From Podospora comata (taxonomy: Eukaryota; Ascomycota; Sordariomycetes; Sordariales; Podosporaceae), in assembly GCA_017354895.1 (NCBI GenBank), contig CP071498.1:310001-374000 (forward strand): a stretch of DNA of 64,000 bases. The letters are read 5' to 3'. Shown here one piece after another: positions 21,985 through 31,758 of the stretch (positions within the stretch are counted from its first letter, which is position 1; the number at the start of each line of letters is the position of its first letter). The notes below the pieces were generated by a model. That model saw nothing but the letters and a program-made list of their open reading frames with translations. It did no database searches and was not told the origin of the DNA. Position numbers and translations under genes: made by a program.

Positions 21985-22424
21985 CAGAGCAAGAGTAAAA
22001 CGACCTCTTGTTGGTTTTGTTGGTTTTCGGGTATTGCATAGGGTCGATGTCTTGGAAAGGTTGATTGTGGTGGTTATGTTAATAAGATACCAATATCAGG
22101 CGCTACTTGTTACGGCGCCCTCTCTCTTGGATTTTCTATCCCTTTCCGGCTTTGGGTTCCCCAGTACTTTGCGATAACAGTAGCAACAAGCATCCGGTTG
22201 TTGCACCAGTAATACCGAGATAGATCATTTTCAGAATTGCTCAACAATAGTTATCATGGTGCCCCCTGGGAGCTAGGCTCTCAAACTTGCAACCAAAAAC
22301 AGACCAACAAGGCCTCTACTAACCTTGACACGATTGCGCTCCAATACCAGACCCAACGGCCAGCCAGTTTTTGTTGTAAAAGCAAAAAGCATAGCTAGAG
22401 GGATGACTAGCTGCATGAAAAAGA
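21985..22424. other. 3' flank of mif2
   Basis: This stretch holds the likely 3' UTR of the CENP-C gene and the downstream (3') side of the tRNA gene. The minus-strand tRNA is followed by 'TTTTTC' complement-type runs (GAAAAAG near 22417-22423), a plausible Pol III terminator. Nothing else is seen. Confidence 0.45.
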
Positions 22425-22496
22425 TGACCCCGACCCGATTTGAACGGATAACCTTTCGATCTGGAGTCGAACGCGCTACCGTTGCGCCACGAGGCC
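22425..22496 (-). tRNA. tRNA-Trp (CCA)
   Basis: On the minus strand the 72-base sequence begins GGCCTCG and ends CGGGGTC plus discriminator A, which pair as a seven-base acceptor stem with two G-U pairs. The D arm (GCGCAACGGTAGCGC) is normal. The anticodon loop CTCCAGA gives anticodon CCA, and the T arm with TTCAAAT is normal. No intron is present. No CCA is encoded, as usual for eukaryotic tRNAs. Confidence 0.93.
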
Positions 22497-23188
22497 TTGA
22501 CTTGTTATAGATGAAGTCTATAATGGAGGATTTAACTACAATTCCCTATGCTGTAGTGATCTTCTGGATACCAAACCATATTTTGCATGCTCAACAACTT
22601 ACTTTCACAGAATACACATGTATCCTGGTTTTTCTTGATAAGCTTCGGTTGTATTGTACTTGGCTATCATCTAAGATCCCGTCATTGGCCGCATTCTTTC
22701 CGTCTGTTCAGCAATAGCGCGCCGACTTCAAACATACTCAACATTAGACAGGCGGTTATAGAAGGATAGATGTGTTGGCTGGTTGGAAAGGCAGCCAGAA
22801 AATGGAGAGATAGGGGTAGTGAGGTTCAGCTTTCAGATTGCTATTGCCTCGAAGCCCAAAGCTAAAGGGGCTGAAGGGTTGTGGACATGGAAGAATAGAA
22901 TAGCAAAGCGTGAGAGACTTTTACTTGAGCAGGGCATACACTCTGCGTGTGGACAGTAGTCGAATCTCAGAGCCTGTTATATACCGTACTTTGATGCCTT
23001 CTTGGACAAGTAGCTGAACAAATATTGAACACGTGCAATTCAGGGGTTGATGAGTTATGCTGCTTCATGTCCAAGGTTTTTAATTATACAAAAGAAAGGC
23101 TATACACACGCATGATCTTCGTCCCATCGTAAAAGTATTGAGCTGAATTTCGTCCCATGCCCCATCGCCTGTAGCATTCAGGTCACAG
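22497..23188. other. Intergenic between tRNA-Trp and yme2
   Basis: This includes the upstream flank of the tRNA and the 3' flank of yme2. An isolated CACGTG palindrome is near 23032. I see no coding frame with domain features and no further RNA gene. Confidence 0.45.
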
Positions 23189-25858
23189 TTATGCCTCCTC
23201 GGCCAAGACCTTCTTCAGTGCTCCCATTTCCTTGTCAAACCCTTCGATCTTTCTCTGGCTAGCCTGCAGCTTGCCTAGCAAGTAATTCACTCTATCCGAG
23301 GCCTGCGCTGGTGCGTTGGGAAGGCCTGCAAGCACAGTCAATTCTTGCTCTGCCGTGCCAATGTTCTTGGCCTCAATTTTGGACAGTTCAGTCAGCAGCG
23401 CCAAATCCATCCTCGATTTCACGACCTTATCTTCGAGAAGCTTTGCAAAAGCGGCTTGGTAGACGGGTTTTCCCGCGCGGATGGTGGCTGGCCGCCCGTG
23501 GTGGGATTTCACAGTGATCAATTCCGCATTGGCCAGCGCCTCTAGAGCAGCTTCGGGGTTGGTAGCGCTGGAGGTCGTAGAAGAGGCAAACGTGTTGGCG
23601 AGCAGGACCTCGTTGTAGCGGAGAGAGTCGTTCTTGGCGATCTCCTTGATGAGGTACCACGCTTGCTCAACAGACCATTTCCTCTCCTTGTCGACGCCTT
23701 CGCCAGCAGTCTTGTTGCCAGTCAACAGGAACATGCGGAGAATCTCGGAAGCACTCTGCTCAATGATGTCAGAGACAGCCTTCTTGGGGCTCTGACCGAC
23801 TTTGAGTCTGCGAGCAAGGATCTGGAGGTCTGTGAGGCGGCCGCCGAGGGCTTCAATGCACTCATCCAATTCCTGAAGATCCTGACGTCCTTGGCTATCG
23901 GTTTTCAGCGGTGAGCCGTCTCCCCCCTTTTCGTCCTCCTTCGCCTTCTCATCAGAGCGCGCATTTGCCTCGAGCTGAGAAACGACAAACTGTTTGGCTA
24001 CCTGGGGCGAGAGATCCCCCAGGGTAACTTGGTGAAAGACACGATCAGGAAGAGCCCGGGACAGAGGTTTCGAGTAGGAGGTGTCAGTGGTGAGGAAGAT
24101 GACGTGAGCCACATTGGACTGGACCAAGGCTGCCGCCCAGTCAGAGACCTTGTCATAGATGATGCCCTTCTCCTCGCTCTTGTGGAGGAAGTTGTCAATG
24201 ACCACAACCGCACGCCGCTCCGGATGGGCCTCAAGATAGGCGTCGTCCGAAAGGTTGGCATCCTGGTCGTCCTTTTTTCTTCCAGCGAGTGAGACTTCTT
24301 TGAGGGCCGATGCGGTTGTTTGAAGAATTTTGACTACTTGGGCTTCGAGGTTCTCAGAGAACCCAGCCTTGACTCCAGTGGTGCTTTGGATAGCAAGGTC
24401 GACCAGGCTGCTGAGATTGTTCGCCCACGAGAATACTGGGCGGTATCCAACCTGAAAAGCGAGCTTTCTGATGGTGCCAGCCTCGCCCCTGGCCTCCATC
24501 ACCGGCTTGCAATCCAACACCAAGACGTCCTTACGTCCTTCGAGTACTTGATCCATAACTAACTCTTTGCCTCCTGATCCCCGGGGACCCTGAATGACAA
24601 CAAATGTGTCGACCGATTCAAGGAGGCTGCTCTTGATTGAATCAATCAGGTCTTTTCGGTGGTTGAACAAAGCATTCAGGCCAGCATCGCTACCGTGCTT
24701 CTTACCAAGAGAGAGGATGTCCGATGTCTGCCGTTTAAGCCACTTGTAGAGCTTACTATTGGTAAACTCAAGAGATCGCTGAACATGGTGCTGTGATGAT
24801 GTTAGTAACGAGGTCAATTTTGCGGAGGGGTTTGTTGGCAATACATACCTTGACAAAGAACTCGCGAATAGGATCAAACACGATGACAGTAAAGGTGGCG
24901 AGAAAGGCGGCAAGGATGGGGATAACGATGCGTGGATGACTGCTGATCCATTTCCAGATGTTATGTGGTTTGACTCGCTGTTCGTATGACAGCCTCAGCT
25001 TTGTGGCAGCTTTGCTTCCCTCTTCCTGCAAAACAAAGCCGTGCAGACAGTTTCGCGCCATGATGGCATCCTTGACAAGCACGAAGTCTACGTAGGCGAA
25101 TTTGGGTAGAACTTTCGAATCGGGCGGTTGCGAGATGATGTCGGCAATCCATCCGTACCGACGAAAGACACTGTATAGTGCCTCCTGGGAAAGCTCATCA
25201 GGCTGTTCGGAGTCTTTTGCCGGTACGAACTCAACACGCAAACGGCTTTTGGGAAGTCTATAAAGATCCTCCAGCCACGGTCGGCCTAGAACAAGACCTG
25301 TTGAGATACCTCGAAAGGGACTAAACCATGGCTTGATGGGATTCTGTTCCAGCGCTTGTGAGAGTTTTGCCTGAATTTCCGAGGCGGATGTATCACCGGG
25401 ATGGGTGAACTTGACATAGGCGCCCCCTTCTTTTGTTCTGGGGATGACTTCAGTGATGTTTACAGAAAGGGAGTCTGGAATTGCCCGCTTCACCAGACTG
25501 ACAGGATCGAACACGCCCAAGGAAGTCTTGTCAAATTTCTTGAGCAACTCCGGGACATCGTTTTGAGCCTTCCATGGCCTCCAGAGTAGCAATGAGCTTA
25601 GTTTCAGTGGAAATAGGTCTGCGAGCTGTCAGTATCTAATGCTGGGTGAGAGGCGAGGGAAACCGGGGGATGGTACTAACTGTCGACAAATAATATTAAC
25701 TCATCTGCTTTGGCTTCGATATGGCCGGTCTTGCCTGTGCCAACCGTGCTCTGCCATCTTCGGGCAAGTTTTGTATGTTGTCCTAGAGCGGGGAGAAGGC
25801 GTTGCCTGGCGGTGTGGGTTGCTGCAAAAGCAGGCAACCTTCGGCCGCGCATGGCCAT
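23189..25858 (-). CDS. yme2: Yme2/Rna12 mitochondrial inner membrane protein
   Basis: There are three exons: 25858-25681, 25618-24849 and 24790-23189, giving 849 residues, almost the length of yeast Yme2. This protein of the inner mitochondrial membrane affects mtDNA maintenance and escape. The basic, Arg-rich N-terminus (MAMRGRRLPAFAATHTARQR) looks like a mitochondrial presequence. An RRM-like region at about 165-260 ends in 'FAYVDFVLVKDAIMARNCL'. One membrane segment at about 285-305 (IVIPILAAFLATFTVIVF) follows, then an AAA-like domain with Walker A GPRGSGGKE near residue 380 and Walker B-like AVVVIDNF. The C-terminus is helical. Both introns keep frame (NLFPLKL and FFVKHHVQ joins). It is divergent from the emi1-like gene. 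Confidence 0.95.
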
Positions 25859-26481
25859 GGACGAGGCTAGGTATAGAGAAGGCCCTCTCTGTATAGTTCA
25901 ATACAGCTCAGGTCGCAGGTTTCCACGATCATTTGACTGCTCCGAACCGTCAGCAACCCGTTGGCAGGTGATTTGGCCGAGAGAATACATACTCGTCGTA
26001 CTGGCACCAATAAGGCAAAAGGCCGCAGCCGTTGGGATGCAAGAGTAGTGCTTTCGGGATGCGACGAATTTAAGCCCAAGGTGACCGGCTGGCCGACAGC
26101 TTGGTTCCACATGCGATGGTTTGGAACGCCGCCCCTGTCAGTGAGGTCATTGATGGGGTTGCTGATCGTCCCCTCAAACCTCGGCGCCAAGCAATGCCCC
26201 GCAGCAAGATGCGCTGGGTTTCTGATTGGCAGCTTTCCAAAAAGGCTTGTCCGCTTGCCATCCCGTCTTTGGCGTTTGAGAGACGCTGAAGTGACTGGAA
26301 GGTTGCGAATCACGAGACTGATATCAGGTACCATCTTCCCGTCCCCTCCTCATGTTCCGCGTACCCCTCACTTGACGTCCTCTTCAAATGAGCCCTCACT
26401 AACCTCTGATTCAGGTTGCACGAGTCCTCATCTCCTGCACTACACTGCATCCATCTTCAGGACCTTCAACAAGGGACCATC
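25859..26481. promoter_or_regulatory. Divergent promoter region, yme2 / emi1-like
   Basis: The 623-bp gap separates two outward-reading genes for predicted mitochondrial proteins. A 5' UTR intron of the emi1-like gene is possible (donor-like GTACCA near 26328, acceptor CTGATTCAG near 26414) but not certain. No known operator is recognised. Confidence 0.4.
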
Positions 26482-27195
26482 ATGGGTTGGTTCTGGACCT
26501 CGCCGTCCCCCTCACCAAAGGCTTCCGAAGCCTCTCACCACTCTGCAACTCAGCAACCACAGCCTCCAGCCAGCGAAAGGAAGCCATCAACAGATGAGGA
26601 GGTCTCCAAGTTTCTCCACGAAATCCAAGCGGCAGCCAACCCTTCTTCCTCTCACGCCGCTTCCCCTCCGTCTTCAACAGATTCAGACGCCGCCAAATCA
26701 TCGTGGGTACCCAGTTGGCTTTCAGCGCCAGCGCCTGAGACCCCTCCCCCACCGCCCAAAGACAAGCGCTCTGAAGCCTCTATCGCCATGTCCGAGGCTC
26801 TTCTTCCAACAACCATGTCGTGTCAGGATGCTTTTGACTATGCCTGGCATTGCCACACCCCCGGCTCCCAGGTCAACTCTGTTTACCGGTACGGTGGTGT
26901 AAGACAGTGCACCGAGCTCTGGGACGACTTTTGGTTTTGCATGCGCACCAAGTCTTGGGATCCAAAGCTTCGCGCTGAAGCCATCAAAGATCATTTCCGG
27001 AAGAAGGAGGCAGCCAAGTATGGTCGAGGCCAACCAAGCTCCGAGGATATTTGGGAAAGCAGAGATAAGATGGTAGAGCCGGGAACAACGTTCAACAAAT
27101 CCTTCGACCCCCCCATCAAAGACGATGCTGCCTTTGAAAGAGAGGATCAGGAGACTCGGAGGAAGATTCGCGAGTTTTACGAGAAGAAAACTTGA
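26482..27195 (+). CDS. emi1: DUF3128 / Emi1-like twin CX9C protein
   Basis: This is a single exon of 237 residues. The C-terminal half carries two CX9C motifs, CQDAFDYAWHC and CTELWDDFWFC. That is the twin-cysteine hairpin layout found in DUF3128 proteins such as yeast Emi1 and in many proteins of the mitochondrial intermembrane space. The N-terminal 110 residues are rich in Ser, Pro and Gln and look disordered. The start MGWFWTSPSP is preferred to an in-frame upstream ATG because it matches a short Trp-rich head that could be N-myristoylated (Gly2). Yeast EMI1 is needed for early meiotic gene induction and respiratory growth; a direct role is unknown. A copy of a 41-bp dispersed repeat lies just after its stop. 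Confidence 0.87.
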   Translation: MGWFWTSPSPSPKASEASHHSATQQPQPPASERKPSTDEEVSKFLHEIQAAANPSSSHAASPPSSTDSDAAKSSWVPSWLSAPAPETPPPPPKDKRSEASIAMSEALLPTTMSCQDAFDYAWHCHTPGSQVNSVYRYGGVRQCTELWDDFWFCMRTKSWDPKLRAEAIKDHFRKKEAAKYGRGQPSSEDIWESRDKMVEPGTTFNKSFDPPIKDDAAFEREDQETRRKIREFYEKKT

Positions 27196-28008
27196 ATGGT
27201 GATTCCGTGTCTTATGCCCCACCACACACAAGCTGCAATGTAGTAATTATTCTCATGAAAATGTTCACACAGAACCAAAATACACGTTTAAAAACTCCAT
27301 CCACACCCTTGCAATTTTGAATAAAGCATGGAGACTGGGCTGGGCTCTTTCCCTGAAGTGACACAGGTGACATCGGAGCCATGCGGTCCAGAAGGAGCAC
27401 TCCCGGTTTACAGGCCGCATGCAACGGTAAATCCGACGAATGGCAGCAGGAGCCTCAGGATTCACAAGACGCCCGTCGCTGAAGCCACACACACAGACAC
27501 AGCCCAGACGCAACTTCATCGCATCTCCATCACCCAAGGGATTCATTGTCCCTTCTGTCGCCGGCCCGTGTCAATATTCATCCCGCCATCTGCTCCTGCG
27601 GCTCCCAATTGCAGGCGCGACACTGAACAGTCCCCCAGAAGCCAGTGAATTGAAGCGCCCGTGCGGCAAAGCTCTGCCTGTTCCTTTTGCTTCCTGTCCC
27701 CCGTCGCCCGCCGCATATCAATCTGGCATCTCTCACATCTCGCGAGAGCCATCATTTCTTATTGACTCGGCTCGTCAATCAAAATCCAGGACTCGACATC
27801 TGTGTCAAGTCCAGCTAGGTGAGGCTCTAGCTTACTAAATTATATCCGGACCCAGGCCGAGATTAAGCTTCGGACACACAAGCCCCCCCATCGCCCGCGG
27901 GGAATTCAAAAGATCACCACTTCCGCTCGTCCAATGGAAGAGGGAAGTTACATCGATAAAGAGCAACATTAAAGCAAACAGCAATACCCAGAAAAGAGGA
28001 TAGGCGCC
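27196..28008. other. 3' flank of emi1-like gene and promoter of CCCH gene
   Basis: This contains repeat copy A (27219-27279) within the probable 3' UTR. Frames at 27328-27838 on the plus strand lack domain features. The stretch before 28009 should hold the CCCH gene promoter. Confidence 0.45.
27219..27279 (-). repeat. Dispersed inverted repeat, copy A
   Basis: Read on the minus strand, 27279-27239 matches 30167-30207 at 40 of 41 positions. The next 22 bases (27240-27219) match 30235-30256 at 20 positions, with 29 extra bases between the two blocks in copy B. The copies are about 2.9 kb apart, in opposite orientation, on either side of the CCCH gene. Confidence 0.85.
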
Positions 28009-29928
28009 ATGGAGCCAAGACCGAGCCTCGTCGCCTTCCTACAACGGTATCAGGATCTCGCCACTTACCAAGACTCGCACATCAATTTGATCAAGGTATG
28101 TATATGTATACACACCCTCCCCATCAAATAATGGGCACAGCAAAAGTAGATTAACCCATACTATATTGTGGGGAGGGTGATCCAACACCAGAGCAATCAT
28201 TAGGCTCTTAAAAGTGGCTACTGATACCCTCCTCGCAGGATCTCTTGGTCTATGCCGAGTCGATAGAGTCAACCCTCCGAGCTGAAAATACGGAACTGGC
28301 CCAGAGAGTGCATGAACGAAACCTGGACTACGAAGATGCTACTCGATCCAGGCGTGAGCTACAGCAACGCATTCACGCCCTCGAAACGCAACTTGAAACG
28401 TCCATCTTGACCAACGAACAAATAAAAAATTCCAACTCCTATGTCGTCGTATTGATAGACGGGGACGGGCTCATTTTCAAACCGGAGCTGATCCAACAGG
28501 GTCTTGCTGGGGGCAAAAAGGCTGCTTACACCTTGAGATCAGCAATTTTGGGCCAATGTGGCCCTCACGGCAATGAAATTGGAGTTCTCGCACAGGTCTA
28601 CCTCAATCTCGCCGGCCTTAGCAAGGCGATGCGCCGAGATGGCTGTCTGGAGAATGAGAGCAACCTCAAAGATTTCACGCTCGGCTTCACACAGGCCAAG
28701 GCCACTTTTGACTTTGTCGATGTCGGCCACGGCAAAGAAAGAGCCGATAACAAGATCAAGGAAATGACAAAATGGCATCTCAGGAACCACAACTGCAAGC
28801 AAGTTATACTGGGCATATCACACGATGCAGGGTATGCCCCGTTTCTCGACGAGTTGTTCCAAGAGGATAGTGTTCAGCACCAGATCACCATCTTGGAAGG
28901 CGTACCTGGTATGTTGGGCATTGAGCGAGCAGCAGCGAGTAAACTGTGCTCTTATACTGACCAAGTTACAATAGTGGTGCGTGAGCTGAGGGCCATCGGC
29001 GCAAATATACTGAATTTGAACAGCATCCTGTTTCGGTCTCAAAAGCTTGTTGATAGGGTGTCAGAGTCGGCTAGCTCTGAGTCGTTCGGCTCACCTTTCA
29101 CGCCTGTTCCTGCCACCCCGGTTGTTGAACACAACAAGCCTGCCACACCAACTATCGAGATGAAACCGGTCGTGCCGACTGTCCCCGCCATCTCTGCTGT
29201 CCCCGCCTTCCCCGTTACTGTACCGACGCCTCCTGTCGTCAGGGCCACAGCCACGACCAGTAACAGTGTCGCAAGTATCGATAGTATAGGCAGCTCCGAG
29301 CCACAGACACCATCTTCGGCATCGGCGGCTTCAACGTCAACTCCGGCAGCCACAACTTATGCTAAAGCCATCAAGAGTGCCACCCCTCCACCGCCTCCAC
29401 CGGCGATCAAATTGCCTGCCCATACCAAGGCGGCTTTGCAGCAGCAGCCGTCTTCCCGGGCCTCTCACAAAACCCCAAACAAGCCAAAGCCAGTTCCTTG
29501 GAACCCAGGTATGATATATCCTTCTGGCTTATACACGTATACTGACGACTATGCCGATAGGACCTCGCGGTCTTGATCCCCCTCTTCAGGTCTCGCAGTC
29601 TGCGCTGGACAACCTCAAGAAGAGGAAAGACAGCAACAAGCTGTGCAACAATCATTACCTCCGCGGCCCCTGTTCCAAGGGCGATTCATGCAACTTCGAA
29701 CACAATTACAAGCCCACCAAAGAGGAGTTGGTGGCCATTGCGTTCCTGACAAGGCTGAACCCGTGCTCCGGGGGCCAAGAGTGCGATGTGGACGATTGCA
29801 TCTATGGCCATCACTGCCCAAGCGTTATCAACGGCGCCTGCACGCATCCTTATTGCAAGTTCGACAAGGAGGATCACCCCCCTGGAACGAAGATTAAGGC
29901 TCATCACAAGGGGAGCCACGATCGCTAG
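28009..29928 (+). CDS. CCCH zinc-finger protein with DUF7923-type N-terminal domain
   Basis: There are four exons: 28009-28095, 28239-28908, 28975-29508 and 29561-29928, giving 552 residues. A coiled-coil start (ESTLRAENTELAQRVHERN) leads into a conserved fungal domain with YVVVLIDGDGLIF and VILGISHDAGYAPFL, a NYN/PIN-like fold by its Asp pattern (my inference). A long Pro/Thr/Ala-rich linker follows. Exon 4 carries clustered CCCH fingers: CNNHYLRGPCSKGDSCNFEH (C-x8-C-x5-C-x3-H), then CSGGQECDVDDCIYGH, then a shorter Cys/His set. It is probably an RNA-binding regulator; the targets are unknown. Intron 2 (28909-28974, 66 nt) has normal splice sites and lacks stops, so it could be read through. 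Splicing it out gives EGVPVVRELRAIG, which fits relatives better. Confidence 0.85.
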
Positions 29929-30575
29929 GTTAGCACATGGGTCCCAAAAACCAGGGTGCAAATCGAACACCATCACTACTCACTTAACGGCAAGATAACC
30001 GCCTTTCTCTTGCCCAGAAAAATCAACAAAAAACTGTCCAGTACTCCAAGGCCGTGAGGAGTCTATGTTCCAAATAGAATTCAACAGAAATCAAGACTGG
30101 TGGTAGTATGGCTGTTTGAAGCTGTGTGACCACAGCTGTTTGTCACTTGCTTTCTGGGACCTGTACTTTGGTTCTGTGTGAACATTTCCATGAGAATAAT
30201 TACTACACTCTTTGAAACCGAAAATACCTGTTTGCATTGCAGCTGGTGTGTAGTGGATACGTCGTGGACAAAATAACTGGGACTGCAAAACACTTGAACC
30301 AGGCCTCGAAATATAGTTGAGAGGCTTCAAAAGATGGATAATAGAAGATCGTCAAGAGTTCTTAAAGGATAGTCAAGAGGCCTTCAGCACCACCAGATGG
30401 ACCCCACCCATCACTCGCCTCACGAGAAGCTCAGACCACACCTTAATTACAGTCTCCAAGCGAAAACCCCACTATGAACGACAAGCTCCAAGTTGTTCCA
30501 CATCCTCCCCATCGCCCTCGCAAAATCACCACCTTCCTCACCACCGTCATCGCGGCCACCAACAAAACCGCTAAG
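29929..30575. other. Intergenic between CCCH gene and sec65, with repeat copy B
   Basis: This contains repeat copy B at 30167-30256. An in-frame upstream ATG of sec65 at 30474 is probably within the 5' UTR. Nothing else is seen. Confidence 0.45.
30167..30256 (+). repeat. Dispersed inverted repeat, copy B
   Basis: This is the partner of the repeat at 27219-27279. It has the same 41-bp core, then 27 intervening bases, then the second 22-bp block. Those bases, with a repeated CA at their edge, look like an insertion relative to copy A. It overlaps no gene I can call. Confidence 0.85.
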
Positions 30576-31493
30576 ATGTCCCACCCCCGCGTAGAAGAGG
30601 TATCCGACTCGGAAGATGACGTTCAAATGTCGGACCCCTCCGAAGACGACATCGACGACTTTGTCGAATCAGACATCATCCGCACCCGTCAAGCAGCCCC
30701 TTCCAGACAAACCCCCCCTCCTCAGCAACAACCCCCACCCAAATTCCGCCAGCCACAACAGCCCCCCGCCTACCCCCAGATGCAAACAACAACCGACGCA
30801 ACCCCGTACGCATCCTACCTCTGCCTGTACCCAATCTACTTCTCCAGCCTGCACACCCGCGCCCAAGGCCGCCGCGTCTCCGCCGCCGTCGCCGTCCCCA
30901 ACCCGCTAGCCACCGAGATCCTGGCCGCCTGCGCGAACCTCAACATCCCCACCGTCTTCGAAGCAGGCAAGCTCCACCCCAAGGACTGGGCCAACCCGGG
31001 CAGGGTCAAGGTCTCCCTCGCGAACCAGACCCGCGTCAAGAACAAGCATCACTTGTTCCTGCTCGTGGCTCAGCACCTAAAGAGCCATCCCATCACCGAT
31101 GCCTCCCCTGCGCTGAGGGTTCACGTCCGCGGCGCGCCGCCTCCTCCCGAACTCAAGCCTGGGGAGCAATGGCCCAGACCTGCTGTGCCCAGAGGCTGGA
31201 AGATGTCGGAACTGTTGCCTCACTACAGCCCCGCAATGACTGGTGGCGGAGTCAGCGAGAACTTTTTGAAGGATATGATGAGCCAGATGGGTGGTGCTGG
31301 TGGCGCGGGAGGACTGCCGGGTATGTTGGGCGGTGGAGGAGGAGGACCCGGTGGGATGGATATGGCTAGCCTGATGCAGGCTGCTCAGTCGATGGGTATG
31401 GGCGGCATGGGCGGAATGGGTGGTCTTGGAGGTGGTTCTTCACCCGGGCCGAGTTCGAGCGCTGGTGGGAAGGCAAAGAAGGGAAAGAAATGA
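30576..31493 (+). CDS. sec65: Signal recognition particle subunit Sec65/SRP19
   Basis: This is a single exon of 305 residues. SRP19 binds 7S RNA and prepares it for SRP54, in co-translational targeting to the ER. The start MSHPRVEEVSDSEDD leads a short acidic and Gln/Pro-rich region. The SRP19 domain spans about residues 85-190, with 'LCLYPIYFSSLHTRAQGRRV' and 'VFEAGKLHPKDWANPGRVKV', the usual basic RNA-contact pattern. The C-terminal third is Met/Gly-rich with repeated GMGGM units and ends in a basic AKKGKK tail. It is convergent with the dynactin gene, with 265 bp between stops. An ATG 102 bp upstream in the same frame is judged less likely. Confidence 0.93.
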   Translation: MSHPRVEEVSDSEDDVQMSDPSEDDIDDFVESDIIRTRQAAPSRQTPPPQQQPPPKFRQPQQPPAYPQMQTTTDATPYASYLCLYPIYFSSLHTRAQGRRVSAAVAVPNPLATEILAACANLNIPTVFEAGKLHPKDWANPGRVKVSLANQTRVKNKHHLFLLVAQHLKSHPITDASPALRVHVRGAPPPPELKPGEQWPRPAVPRGWKMSELLPHYSPAMTGGGVSENFLKDMMSQMGGAGGAGGLPGMLGGGGGGPGGMDMASLMQAAQSMGMGGMGGMGGLGGGSSPGPSSSAGGKAKKGKK

Positions 31494-31758
31494 TTAAATT
31501 CATCATGCGAGAACACCGAGAGTCGGGAAAGACGATACAAAGGAATGCCGGGATGAAATGTGTCTAGGTTTAGAATTATTATGATACCAACTTGGGGGTA
31601 CGGACTTCCTGTACTACGATCAGAAGATCCAGCACCCCACCCAATTACCTTTTACATGGACCGGTTCATCCTCCTGAAGCAAAAGTGAACAAACAACAAT
31701 AACGCTTCACATTTACAGGGTATATATCTCGAAAAGCATACTGGCACTCCACCGTTGA

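Noticed and set aside
25961-26902. 313-codon plus-strand frame overlapping the emi1-like gene
   Set aside because: Its sequence is Pro/Ser/Leu shadow of the real frame, which carries the twin CX9C motif.
28975-29508. Possible C-terminal helicase or kinase features in the CCCH gene linker
   Set aside because: The linker is Pro/Ala/Thr-rich and low complexity, with no such motif.
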